This document shows positions 46,500-56,699 of a stretch of 64,000 nucleotides of DNA, one piece after another. The DNA is from Ailurus styani. Lineage: Eukaryota; Chordata; Mammalia; Carnivora; Ailuridae. The position numbers and the translations under genes were made by a program. The notes beneath the pieces are model-generated. The model made no database searches and had not been told where the DNA came from. It worked only from the letters and a program-made list of their open reading frames with translations. Where the stretch lies: positions 1,191,507 to 1,255,506 of the forward strand of contig LNAC01000108.1 in assembly GCA_002007465.1 (NCBI GenBank), in the 5' to 3' direction. Position 1 is the first letter of the stretch; every line of letters begins with the position of its first letter.

Positions 46500-47040
46500 T
46501 AAAAAAATAAATACCTGTCACTTATTATGTAGTCACTACCTGATAGGTGCTTTGTCAGTTGTTTTGCCTTGTGAAGTCAAGGATTACAAGTAAAAGTTTC
46601 CTTGCCTTTATAGTCAAAGCTAGGGATGATGGTGGCCTGAAAATGGATTCAAGAAACATTTTAGAAGTCAGTAAATGATCAGATTTGGAGAGAGTGAGTT
46701 GAGCATGATGTCCAGACTTGCAGCTTGGGCCACTGAAAAGGTACCAGTGACATTTATTGTGAGAGGGAAACTGGAGAAGGAACAGGTTTGAAGAAGTGGT
46801 GAATTTAGTTTGAGCGTGATGCATTGAAAGTGTCTTTGGGACATTTAAATGGAGATGCCCATCATACAGTTGCATATATGGGCTCAAAGTCAAGAACAGA
46901 GATAGAATGTTCTGAAGCATCTGTTTACTGATGATATTTGAAAGTGTTCATGTGGATATAGTTGCCCAAGTAGAGTCAGGGGAAAAAAAGAACAGAATTC
47001 AAAGCAACAGCAATATTTAGAGAATGAGTAGAGAAGGAAA
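46500..47040 (-). other. Intergenic, MIR/L2-like relics
   Basis: GAAAATGGATTCAAGAAACA and GAGATGCCCATCATACAGTT are reminiscent of reverse L2 sequence. A 121-codon minus-strand open frame (46555-46920) is probably chance. Confidence 0.4.
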
Positions 47041-47049
47041 ATCCTGTAC

Positions 47050-47790
47050 AGGAGATGGAATTGTTTTAATACTTAGAAACATTTTAAACGTTACTGCCTC
47101 TTGCATCCCATACCTTCTCTGGATTTTATGTCTTTTTTGCTGATAGACAGCCTTTAATAATTCTTTTAGCAAAAACTCTTTTTGTCTTTATGTGACTGAA
47201 ATCACCTTATTTTGCCATCAACTTTCTGTGATAGGTCAGTCAGGTACAGAACTCTAAGCAGACAGTTATTTCTCCTCACACTTTGATGATATTATTTCAT
47301 TGCCTTCTAGCATCAGTTGTTACTGTCGAGAAGTCTACTGTTGGTCTGATTTCCATTTCTTTTTATATATCTTCTCTGTTTGGTAGCTTTGAAGATTTTC
47401 TATTTTTCCTTAATATTCTATTGTTTCACTGTTATGTACTGGGTATGACTCTGTATTAATTTATCCTGCTTGGGATACTATGTTTATTTTCAATCTGAGA
47501 ATTCATATCAATCATCAATACTAAAGAATTATTATCCAATATCTCTCCTAATATTGTCTTTCCCCCATTCTCGTTGTTTTCTTCTTCCAAAATTCTTATG
47601 AGATGTATTTTGAAGCTTACAATCCTACCATTTGAATCTCTGAACTTTTCTCCAAGATCTTTATCTTGTTATGCTATATGATGGTTATTTCCACTGATTT
47701 ATGTATATTAGAATTCAACAACTCTCTCTCTCTCTAGTTATGTCTAGTTAACTGTTCAACTCATCCACTGAATTATTTTTAATTTTTAAT
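47050..47790 (-). mobile_element. Old L1-like fragment
   Basis: TCATTGCCTTCTAGCATCAG, TAGCTTTGAAGATTTTCTAT, TTTATCCTGCTTGGGATACT and CTTATGAGATGTATTTTGAA follow the reverse order of an old L1 region. It may continue at 48540. Confidence 0.6.
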
Positions 47791-47796
47791 TTTTTT

Positions 47797-47983
47797 AAAA
47801 GATTTTATTTATTTATTTGACAGAGAGAGAGATCACAAGTAGGCTGAGAGGCAGGCAGAGAGAGAGGAGGAAGTAGGCTCCCTGCCGAGCAGGGAGCCCG
47901 ACGAGGGCCTCGATCCCAGGACCCTGAGATCATGACCTGAGCTGAAGGCAGAGGCTTTAACCCACTGAGCCACCCAGGTGCCC
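47797..47983 (-). mobile_element. CanSINE, young
   Basis: AAAGATTTTATTTATTTATT at the left and GAGCCACCCAGGTGCCC at the right. AATTTTTAATTTTTTT flanks both ends. Confidence 0.93.
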
Positions 47984-48068
47984 AATTTTTAATTTTTTTT
48001 AAGTAAGTTCTAAACCCAGTGTGGGGTTTAAACTCACATTGACCACAAGATCAAGAGTCACATGCTCT

Positions 48069-48297
48069 AGGGGCACCTGGGTAGCTCAGTCGGTTAAGCC
48101 TCCAACTCTTGGGGCGCCTGGGTGGCTCAGTGGGTTAAAGCCTCCAATTCTTGGTTCTGGCTTGGGTCATAATCTCAGGGTTGGGAGATGGAGCCCCACA
48201 TCGGTTTCCCTCTCCTTCCCCTCTGCTCCTCCCACCTGCTCACTCTCTCTCTCTCTCCCTGCCTAAAATAAAAAAATAAACCTTTTTTAAAAAAGAG
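48069..48297 (+). mobile_element. CanSINE with a duplicated head
   Basis: Head 1 (GGGCACCTGGGTAGCTCAGT, from 48070) ends CTCCAACTCTTGG. Head 2 (GGCGCCTGGGTGGCTCAGTG, from 48112) ends CTCCAATTCTTGG and continues into a normal body and tail. Confidence 0.85.
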
Positions 48298-48302
48298 TCA
48301 TG

Positions 48303-48500
48303 TGGGGCGCCTGGGTGGCTCAGTGGTTTAAAGCCTCTGCCTTCGGCTTGGGTCATGATCCCAGGGTCCTGGGATCGAGACCTGTGTTGGGCTCCCTGCT
48401 CAGCAAGGAGCCTGCTTCCTCCTCTCTCTCTGCCTGCCTCTCTGCCTACTTGTGATCTCTCTCTCTGTCAAATAAATAAATAAAATCTTAAAAAAAAAAT
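48303..48500 (+). mobile_element. CanSINE, young
   Basis: Head GGGGCGCCTGGGTGGCTCAG and tail AAATAAATAAATAAAATCTT. It is inserted near the end of the duplicated-head copy. Confidence 0.93.
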
Positions 48501-48539
48501 AAAGAGCCACATGCTCTACCAACTGCATGCACCCCTCCA

Positions 48540-49140
48540 CCAAATTATTTTTTTCAAAGATTACAATTTTATGTTTAGAATTTATTTCGAAGTCACCTAT
48601 TTTTATATCTTATTTATGCTTTGTATATTATGTTATTTTCTTTCTCTCCTTGACCATTTGATACCCTGTTAGAATACTCTGTTTTCTATGCTTTGTGTGG
48701 TATCTCTTTTGCTATTTGATTTCCTTACTTGTTTTGTAATTTTTATTTGTGAACATATCTTCTGGGAAATTTTCTTTCATAGGATTCTATAAATGTCCTG
48801 GGTTGTGCAATAGATTGTGGATTGCCTCTGACCAGTTTAGTTCACTGGGTCTGGATCAATTTTTATCTTAGGCTGGGGCTACTTTGAGGTTGAGATTTCT
48901 ATATCAGAAAGGTAGTGTAGAATTGTAGCCTTCTACCCACATATTGGTCAGGCCAGAGAGTCAGCTTTCTCAGGGTTGGGACATAAATACTTCTAGTCTG
49001 GATTGAGTGGCCTATTTACACTTCTGTCCATATCCCCCAGGGAATGAGCAGATAAAGAGTTTTGGAAGTCTAAATTAACAGGCAATACAGCCCTTTCTTG
49101 CCTCCATCTTTATGCAAGGAGTCCAATTCTATCTTATAGT
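48540..49140 (-). mobile_element. Old L1-like fragment, continued
   Basis: TTGATACCCTGTTAGAATAC and TTTGATTTCCTTACTTGTTT resemble the continuation of 47050-47790. Assignment is weak. Confidence 0.4.
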
Positions 49141-49146
49141 CTTTTT

Positions 49147-49341
49147 TTTTTAAGCTTTTTAAAATTTGTTTATTTGACAGAGAGAGGGAAGGAGATCACA
49201 AGTAGGCAGAGAGGCGACAGAGATGGGGGAAGCAGACTCCCCGCTGAGCAGGAGCCCAATGTGGGGTTGGATCCCAGGACCCTGAGTTCATGACCTGAGC
49301 CGAAGGCAGAGGCTTAACCCACTGAGCCACCCAGGTACTCC
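49147..49341 (-). mobile_element. CanSINE
   Basis: TTTAAGCTTTTTAAAATTTG at the left and GAGCCACCCAGGTACTCC at the right. ATCTTATAGTCTT flanks both ends. Confidence 0.92.
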
Positions 49342-49394
49342 CCATCTTATAGTCTTGATTCCAGATGGCATCTAGTGTTAAAAGTCTAGCTCCT

Positions 49395-49556
49395 TGCTGG
49401 AAGGAAGTGAGTAGGGGGATGGGGTAACTAGGTGATGGGCATTAAAGAAGTCACTTGAAGTAATGAGCGCTGCGGATGCAACTGGTAAATCACTGAATTC
49501 TACCTCTAAAACTAATAATACAGTATATGTTAATTAAATTGAATTGAAATAAAAAT
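49395..49556 (+). mobile_element. Carnivore L1 3' terminus
   Basis: GGGGATGGGGTAACTAGGTG, ATGGGCATTAAAGAAGTCAC and AATTGAATTGAAATAAAAAT are the forward 3' end of carnivore L1. Confidence 0.8.
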
Positions 49557-49559
49557 TTA

Positions 49560-49725
49560 TTTTTTTAAAGATTTTATTTATTTATTTGACAGAGATAGAG
49601 AAGGAGCAGGAGGAGCAGCAAGAAGAGGGAGGAGGGAGAAGCATGCAGAGTCCATCCCAGGATCCTGGGGGTCATGACCTGAGCCAAAGGCAGCCACTTA
49701 GCCAACTGAGCCACCCAGGCATCCC
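49560..49725 (-). mobile_element. CanSINE
   Basis: AAAGATTTTATTTATTTATT at the left and GAGCCACCCAGGCATCCC at the right. AAATAAAAATTT flanks it. Inserted at the L1 tail. Confidence 0.92.
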
Positions 49726-49967
49726 TAAATAAAAATTTTTAAAAATAAAATAAAAGTCCAGCCCCAAGGCTTAGATCTCAATTCTGTCATAGGCTACATG
49801 GCCTTGGCTCCCAGTCACCACTGAAGGAATCTATAGAGTTGCTTTGGCATTTGAAAGTTTACCTTTGTTGTTCTCAAGCTCGGATACACATTTTTTTTTA
49901 ATTGGAAGGAAAAAAATCTAAAACTCTATCCTTCATTTCTATGTGTTTGGATCAAAATGTTAGCTCA

Positions 49968-50168
49968 GGGGTGCCTGGGTGACTCAGGCATTAAGCATCG
50001 GCCTTCGGCTCAAGTCATGATCCCAGGGTCCTGGGATCAAGCCCCGAGTCACGCTGCATGCTCTGCAGGAAAGCCTGCTTCTCTCTCTCTCTCTCCCACT
50101 CCCCCTGCTTGTGTTCCCTCTCTCGTTGTGTTTCTCTCTGTCAAATAAATAAATAAAATCTTTTTTAA
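49968..50168 (+). mobile_element. CanSINE, first of two at one target
   Basis: Head GGGGTGCCTGGGTGACTCAG. AAAATGTTAGCT lies on both sides and again beyond the next SINE. Confidence 0.93.
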
Positions 50169-50179
50169 AAATGTTAGCT

Positions 50180-50380
50180 TGGGCGCCTGGGTGGCTCAGT
50201 GGGTTAAAGCCTCTGCTTTCAGCTCAGGTCATGATCTCAGGGTCCTGGGATCGAGGCCCGCATCGGGCTCCCTGCTCAGCGGGGAGCCTGCTTCCCCCTC
50301 TCTCTCTCTCTGCCTGCCTCTCTGCCTCCTTGTGATCTCTCTCCCTCTGTGAAATAAATAAATAAAATCTTTAAAAAAAA
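50180..50380 (+). mobile_element. CanSINE, second at the same target
   Basis: Head GGGCGCCTGGGTGGCTCAGT with the GGGTTAAAGCC variant. AAAATGTTAGCT again closes it. Confidence 0.95.
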
Positions 50381-50394
50381 ATGTTAGCTCAGTT

Positions 50395-50880
50395 TAATAT
50401 CTCAAGCAGAAATGTTGAAATGTCATGAAAAAATTATTCCAAGGTTTGACAATAACATGGAGACAATGATGTCCCAGAAGACAATAGAGAAAAAAGTTTC
50501 AAGAAAGGGAATCAAGTGTATCATATCAAATATTGCATGTAGACAAGTAAAATAAGAATGGAATGGATTCTTCACATTAAATGTAAAACGTGGAGGTCAC
50601 TGACTACCCTAAGAGTCTTTCGTGGGGTAGTGGGAGACAGAAGACTAATAATAGTGAACTGAAGAGTGAAAAGGAGACAATAAAGAGAAATAAGAGGTTC
50701 TCCTTCTGAAGTGGGACTTTGCAGAGAGGACACTGGGCTGGTGGTAGTGAGACAAGGGGTTGGAGGAAGGTATTTGTGGGCTGAGGGAAGGAATCAGTAG
50801 AAGCAGAAGAGACAGAAGAAAAGATGTTCTTCAGGAAAGAGACACAAAGTCTACAGAAGGCAGGGGTCAAACCCAAAGTT
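50395..50880. other. Intergenic, L2-like relic, no gene found
   Basis: Purine-rich text such as GGAGGTCACTGACTACCCTA resembles a reverse L2-related repeat. The assignment is weak. Confidence 0.4.
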
Positions 50881-51295
50881 GCCCACAATGAGATAACATT
50901 TCACACCTGTTGGTGATAGTGGCTATTATCAACACAAGAAATAGCAAGTGTTGGTGAGAATGCAGAGAAAAGGGAACACTTGTGTTCTATTGGTGGGAAA
51001 GTAAATTGGTGCAGCCACTATGGAAAACAGTATGGATTCTCCTCAAACAACTAAAAATAGAATTGCCATATGATCCAACAATTCCCCTTCTGGGTATTTT
51101 ATCCAAAGAAAACAAAAACACTAAATCAAAAAGATATATGCGCCCCCATGTTCATTGCAGCATTATTTACAATAACCAAGACACGGAAATAACCTGTGTC
51201 CTTTGATGGATGAATGGATTCAATGAATGAATGGAACAAGATGTAGTATATATATACCAGGAAATATCTCTTAGCCATAAAAAGGATGGATCAGA

Positions 51296-51470
51296 ATGCC
51301 TGGGTAGCTCACCTAGTTAAGTGTCATCTCAGGTCATGATCAGAAGGGTTCCTTGCTCAGTGGAGACCCTGCTTCTCCCTCGGCAGCTACCCCTGCTTGT
51401 GCACTCTCCCTCTTTCTCTCTCTCCTCCCCGCTCGCTGTGTCAAATAAATAAAGAAAATCTTTAAAAAAA
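51296..51470 (+). mobile_element. CanSINE, diverged head
   Basis: GAATGCCTGGGTAGCTCACC and tail AAATAAATAAAGAAAATCTT. ATGGATC occurs on both sides. Confidence 0.88.
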
Positions 51471-51597
51471 ATGGATCTTGCCATTTGTAACAGCAGGGAA
51501 GGAACTTGAGAACAATATACTAAGTAAAATGAGTCTGAGAAAGACAAATATTTGAAGTTACTAAGAGAGTAAATTTTTAAAGTTCATATCACAAGAG

Positions 51598-51788
51598 GGA
51601 CGCCTGGGTGGCTCAGTCAGTTAAGTGTCTGACTTGGGCTCAGGTCATGATCTCCAGGTCCTGGGATCGAGTCCCACATCAGGCTCTGTGGGACCTGCTC
51701 AGTGGGAAGTCTGCTTCTTCCTCTCCCTCTACCCCTCCCCACTGCTTGTGATCTCTGCCTCTCAAATAAACAAAATCTTTTTTAAAAA
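51598..51788 (+). mobile_element. CanSINE, first of two at one target
   Basis: Head GGGACGCCTGGGTGGCTCAG. Its outer target copies read AAAGTTCATATCACAAG and, beyond the second SINE, AAAGTTCTCATCCCAAG. Confidence 0.9.
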
Positions 51789-51796
51789 AAGTTCTC

Positions 51797-52010
51797 GGGC
51801 GCCTGGGTGGCTCAGTGGGTTAAAGCCGCTGCCTTCGGCTCAGGTCATGATCCCAGGGTCCTGGGATCGAGGCCCGCATCGGGCTCTCTGCTCGGCAGGG
51901 AGCCTGCTTCCTCCTCTCTCCTCTCTCTGCCTCTCTGCCTACTTGTAATCTCTCTCTGTGTCAAATGAATAAATGAAATCTTTAAAATAAATAAATAAAT
52001 AAATAAATAA
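51797..52010 (+). mobile_element. CanSINE, second at the same target
   Basis: Head CGGGCGCCTGGGTGGCTCAG, with a tail of repeated AAATAAAT units. AAAGTTCTC lies on both sides. Confidence 0.93.
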
Positions 52011-52189
52011 AGTTCTCATCCCAAGTAAAAATTTGTCACTCTGAGTGGTGACAGTAACTAGACTTACTATGGTGACAATTTCACAGTACATCAAATTATT
52101 ATGCTGTATACCTGAAATTAATATAATGTTACACACCAATTATACCTTAGTAATACTACTACTACTAATAATAATAAAAACAAAGCTGT

Positions 52190-53276
52190 TGTTGTCTTTC
52201 CCAGAAAGAGAACATCAGAATCAAGAATGAAGAAAGGTGGGAGAGCATAGATCATTTGAGTTGGGGGGCAGGTGGAGGAGTTCACATCCGTGCCTAGGTG
52301 GAGTCAGTAGCTTGGCCCTGGGTGAGGGGATGAGGAGCAGAGGAGGTAGGGGCTTGAGGAGGATCTGAGTATGTGGGATGAGGTGGGAAGAGGAGAGGCA
52401 GCATCACTGAATGCTCCTCAAGGGTGGAAAGGCCATGGAACCCCCACCCCTCCACACCCCTCAGCAGGCCAGCCCGGAGTGGGTTTTAGTGAGGCAGATG
52501 CTGCAGGGAATTTGGGTGCTCATGAGGAGGTGGAGCTGGCACAGGTGGGGCTGGGTGGAGTAAGGGCTCAAAGAGAGAGAAAGAGAAGTGGGTAGGTACA
52601 AACCATATTTGGGCAGAAAGTGGGAGAATTGGGTGAAAGTAAATGTTTCCAAAAGTGGAGCTTGGAAATTTTTTCTTATATGTAAATTGTTTTGTGGTTC
52701 TCTTTGACTGGGACTTGATCATAGATGAAGAATGAATGAATGCATGGTAAATGAATGAGTGATATGTAATAGATAAAGGAAAACAAAGAGAGAAGTTGGG
52801 GAGACAGGCAGGGGGCAAATGGCTAGGTGAGTAGATGACTATAAAATAGCTGGACTGACAGATTCATTCTCCTCCCTAAACTCAATCCTTCTAGACTCAG
52901 TTATGTTCTCTGTATTCCTCCTCTTTTTCCTTCCTCCATCTCTTCCTGTTATCTAGCGGCTCAATGCCAAGGTTGGAGTGGGGCTGGGGAGTTACTTTGC
53001 GAAGGGCTGCTTCTGAAGGCTGGCACCGGGTTGGGGCACTGGGGCTGGAGGGAGCAGCTTTGGGGACGCTGGGCGGCAGTTTGCAGCTGAAGCTGAGGGG
53101 GAGGGGCAGGGAGAGGGGAGGCAGAGGTGCCCCAGGCATGGAAGCTGCGAGGTGTCAGAGTCAGAGATTTAATGACAAGCCTGGGGTCCACCTGCACAGA
53201 TGAGCAGGGCTGGGAGGTGGGAGCTGTGGGGAAATTGGAAAAGGGACACGTTCATTTTTCAGCACACTTCTCTCCC

Positions 53277-53278
<2 letters not shown>
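52190..53278. other. Intergenic, no gene found
   Basis: Purine-rich then GC-rich (52960-53240) sequence. Several overlapping open frames of 60-110 codons on both strands show no domain. It is not CpG-rich enough to call an island by eye. Confidence 0.45.

Positions 53279-53279
<1 letters not shown>

Positions 53280-53315
<36 letters not shown>
53280..53315. repeat. (CA)n microsatellite
   Basis: About 18 uninterrupted CA units. Confidence 0.95.
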
Positions 53316-53316
<1 letters not shown>

Positions 53317-54535
53317 CTTTAATAAAGAGCCAGAGGCTTACTCTGTTCTGGCTCTCACTCCATTTGCACAAAAGACCCCCAGGAAAGAGATTGTAAAGGG
53401 GGTCCTGAGATGAAATGGAGTTGATTTCTCCCCTGGGCTTTGTCCCTGTCCGTGCACCTGCCTGGGGGTGACCCAGCCAGCCAAGTCTCTGGTAAGAGGG
53501 CAGTGAGGTAGGGAGGGCTGGAGAACCAAGAACTAGGCTGGGAGGCTGACCGGGTGCCCAACACTGGAGCAGGCTCTTGGCCAGAGCCCCAAGCCTCTGG
53601 AGTCTCAACTCAGCCCTTCAGACGAGGCCCAACTGCAGCCTGGGAAGACTCCTGAGTGCCCTCTCCCCCAAACCCAACACACTAAGGTCACAGGAACCCA
53701 GGACACTCACTAAGCCCAGAGCCGTTAACTCAGGCACTGTGTCCTCCTTCCCTGAACCTGGAAATGGGCCAATGGAAGCAGGGCCATGCTGAATTACTGG
53801 GCCAGGGAGAGGCCTGCCTGCTGCTTAGGTCAGTCCTCAGGGCCCCATTCCAGCCCCATAGCGCATAACAATTCACACCTGTCTGGAGGAGTGAGTGGTT
53901 ACATCTGTAAGAGTTGTACAAACACACTGTAACAGTCAAGGGCATCGCTCCCAGCTCCTGGCAGCGGGGAGAAAGCCTTTCCCCCGGATCTGCTGGAGGA
54001 GGGGGTAGTCCTTGCGTCCAGTGCCTATACATTTGCCCACACGTAAACTGGAGATTCCCTAATGCAACTGCTGTGTCTACATGCACATAACAATAACCCC
54101 AGTGCTGATCTCGCGTGACCACGGAAGTCCACCCCCTCTCCCACATATCTCTGAGGGTTCAGGGAGGCGTTTACATGTTCCTTTAACTCACTGCCTGCCA
54201 CTCAAGGAGCTCAGAATGGCTGCACAGGTTGTAGACTCTACACCTCCAGGGCACTATACGCATAGACCACAATGATCTTATAACCATCTTTGTAGTTCCA
54301 GTCAAGTACCCTGACATGGGTTCAGGTTCTTCTCTTTTTTCCAAAAGGCACAAATCACCCAAGTCAAAAAGGCAAATCCTCCCAAAATCTGAAGTTGAGT
54401 TATTTAAGCTGTCCTGACTTAAGCAGTCTGCCCTTGTTGTTTGAAGCCCTTTTTTTAAACCTGGCAAGGGTATAAAATGATTATTTAATTAGTCACCAGT
54501 CACAAGTAATTCATTTTTCTTTTTCTTTTTTCTTT
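53316..54535. other. Intergenic, no gene found
   Basis: GC-moderate single-copy-looking sequence. The longest open frame (138 codons, 53730-54146 minus) has no recognisable domain, conserved start or splice context. Confidence 0.45.
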
Positions 54536-54539
54536 TTAT

Positions 54540-54730
54540 TTTTTTTAAGATTTTATTTATTTATTTGACAGAGAGAGAGATCACAAGTAGGCAAAAGGGC
54601 AGGCAGAGAAAGAGGAGGAAGCAAACTCTCTGCTGTGCAGAGAGCCTGATGTGGGACTCGATCCCAGGACCCTGAGATAATGACCTGAGCTGAAGGCAGT
54701 GGCTTGACCCACTGAGCCACCCAGGAGCCC
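54540..54730 (-). mobile_element. CanSINE in a dense SINE cluster
   Basis: AAGATTTTATTTATTTATTT at the left and GAGCCACCCAGGAGCCCC at the right. An orphan plus-strand tail (AAATAAATAAAATCTT) follows at 54731. Confidence 0.92.
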
Positions 54731-54769
54731 CAAATAAATAAAATCTTTTTTTTAAAAAAAGAGAAAGAT

Positions 54770-54972
54770 GGGGCGCCTGGGTGGCTCAGTGGGTTAAAGC
54801 CTCTGCTTTCGGCTCAGGTCATGATCTCAGGGTCCTGGGATCGAGGCCCACATCAGGCTCCCTGCTCAGCGGGGAGCCTGCTTCCCCCTCTCTCTGTCTG
54901 CCTGCCTCTCTGCCTTCTTGTGATCTCTCTCCCTCTGTGAAATAAATAAATAAAATCTTAAAAAAAAAAAAA
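54770..54972 (+). mobile_element. CanSINE, young
   Basis: Head GGGGCGCCTGGGTGGCTCAG. AAGAGAAAGATGGGG flanks both ends. Confidence 0.94.
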
Positions 54973-54980
54973 GAGAAAGA

Positions 54981-54998
54981 TGGGGCACCTGGGTGGCT
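54981..54998 (+). mobile_element. CanSINE head remnant
   Basis: GGGGCACCTGGGTGGCT, then an abrupt switch to the tail of a minus-strand SINE. Confidence 0.75.
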
Positions 54999-54999
54999 T

Positions 55000-55200
55000 T
55001 ATTAAAAAAAGATTTTATTTATTTATTTGACAGAGAGAGACACAGCAAAAGAGGGAACACAAGCAAGGGGAGCAGGAGAGGGAGAAGCAGGCTCCCCGCT
55101 GAGCAGGGAGCAGGATGGATGCGGGACTCCATCCCAGGACTCTGGGATCTTGGCCTGAGCTGAAGGCAGAGGCTTAACAACTGAGCCACCCAGCCGCCCC
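55000..55200 (-). mobile_element. CanSINE
   Basis: AAAGATTTTATTTATTTATT at the left and GAGCCACCCAGCCGCCCC at the right. Confidence 0.92.
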
Positions 55201-55204
55201 AGTA

Positions 55205-55385
55205 CTTGTAAAGCCCTGTATCACCTACAGAGTTAGTTTTGTTCCTAAGCTCTGATGGCTGCTGTAACATTTGTATGCCACTTGCTTGTGAGTATGGATT
55301 GCATGAAGTCACTTGACTCTGATTAGCCCAGGCAGCAGTTGGTAACAGATATACTCTCACAGGAATGGACCAAACAAAGTGCCAA
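55205..55385. other. Intergenic, nothing recognised
   Basis: Unassigned. Confidence 0.4.
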
Positions 55386-55389
55386 TCAC

Positions 55390-56095
55390 TTTGTTTGCTT
55401 TTATGTGTATGGTCAAATATACGTAACATAAAATTTACCATCTTAACTATTGTCAAGTGCATAGTTCTGTGGCATTAAATACATTTGCACTGTTGTATAA
55501 CCATCACCACTATCCTTCTCTAGAATTCTCTTTTCATCTTGCAAAACTTAAACTCTATATTCATTAAACACTAATTCCCCCATTTCTCCCTCCCCGACCC
55601 CCCAGTCCCTGGCAACCAGCATTCTGCGTTCTGTCTCCAGATTTAACTATCCTAGTACTTTTCGTAAGAAGAATCAATCAGTATTTGTTGACTGGCTTTT
55701 TTCACCTAGCATATTGTCCTCAAGGTTCATCCACACTGTGGCGTGTGGCAGAATTTCCTTCCTTTTTAAGGCTGAAGACTATTCCATTATATGTCTATAC
55801 CGCATTTTGCTTATCCATTTGTCCACTGATGGACGCTTGAGTTGTTTCCACCTTTGGCTACTATAAATAACATTGCCATGAACATGTTTGAATCTTTGCT
55901 TTCAGTTCTTTTGGGTGTTTACCCAGATGTGAAGTTTCTAGTTCATATAGTATTTTAAGTTTAATTTTTGGAGGAATTGCTGTACTGTTTTCAGCTACCC
56001 TGTTTTACATTCTAACCAGCAGGGCACAAAGAGTATGATTTCTCCACATCCTCATCAATGTTTCTTATTTTCTGTTTTTGTTTTCCAAATTCTGA
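55390..56095 (-). mobile_element. Old L1 3' end
   Basis: AATTTACCATCTTAACTATT, TCCTCAAGGTTCATCCACAC, TTATCCATTTGTCCACTGAT and ATTTCTCCACATCCTCATCA are reverse-strand L1M ORF2 end plus 3' UTR, in one uninterrupted piece. Confidence 0.92.
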
Positions 56096-56273
56096 CCAGG
56101 TCAGCCTCTGCTGACTGCAGGGGAAGGTGGGACAATCAGTGGCCACAAGGGACTCATGCATGGTCCGGGCTTCATATACGTGAGGAGCCTGAATTCTGTA
56201 TGTTAAATTTTATTCCAATGAGATAGTACAAAGATTTGTTTTGTTTTTGTATCACTGTTAAAATAATCAATTT

Positions 56274-56467
56274 GGGGCATCTGGGTGGTTCAGTCAGTTA
56301 AGCAACTGCCTTCAGCTCAGGTCGTGATCTCAGGGTCCTGGGATCAAGCCACTGTGGGGCTCTCTGCTCAGTGGGGAGTCTGCTTCTCCTTCTCCCTCTG
56401 CCCCTCTCCCGACCATGCTCTCTCTCTCTTTCTCAAATAAATAAAATCTTTTAAAAAATAATAAAAT
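56274..56467 (+). mobile_element. CanSINE (outer of a pair)
   Basis: Head GGGGCATCTGGGTGGTTCAG. AAAATAATCAATTT lies before it and after the next SINE. Confidence 0.92.
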
Positions 56468-56680
56468 AGGGCGCCTGGGTGGCTCAGTGGGTTAAAGCCT
56501 CTGCTTTCGGCTCAGGTCATGATCTCAGGGTCCTGGGATCGAGGCCCGCATCGGGCTCTCTGCTCAGCAGGGAGCCTGCTTCCCCCTCTCTCTCTGCCTG
56601 CCTCTCTGCCTCCTTGTGATCTCTCTCCCTCTGTGAAATAAATAAATAAAATCTTTAAAAAATAATAATAATAATAATAA
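56468..56680 (+). mobile_element. CanSINE in the tail of another CanSINE
   Basis: Head GGGCGCCTGGGTGGCTCAGT with an AAT-repeat tail. It shares the outer target duplication AAAATAATCAATTT. Confidence 0.94.
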
Positions 56681-56699
56681 AATAATCAATTTATTAATG

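Larger units (their letters stand above)
47990..48532 (-). mobile_element. Short SINE split by two nested CanSINEs
   Basis: The left part TTTAAGTAAGTTCTAAACCC runs to AGAGTCACATGCTCT. The right part resumes with AGAGCCACATGCTCT and ends ACTGCATGCACCCC. The repeated AGAGTCACATGCTCT is the target duplication. Confidence 0.8.
50885..52165 (+). mobile_element. Old L1 ORF2 end and 3' UTR, split by three CanSINEs
   Basis: ATGAGATAACATTTCACACC, TGGTGCAGCCACTATGGAAA, GCCATATGATCCAACAATTC and GCAGCATTATTTACAATAAC are the 3' end of L1 ORF2. CTGTATACCTGAAATTAATA near 52105 is the 3' UTR. Frames are broken. Confidence 0.9.

Noticed and set aside
47797..50392. Regularly spaced repeats as a CRISPR-like array
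   Set aside because: The spacing comes from SINE insertions with target duplications in a mammalian genome; no short identical repeats with unique spacers exist.
50982..51206. 74-codon frame resembling a reverse-transcriptase C-terminus
   Set aside because: It is a decayed L1 ORF2 end, truncated and interrupted, not a gene.
53730..54146. 138-codon minus-strand frame
   Set aside because: No domain, no conserved start, and no splice context; overlapping frames of similar length occur on the other strand nearby.
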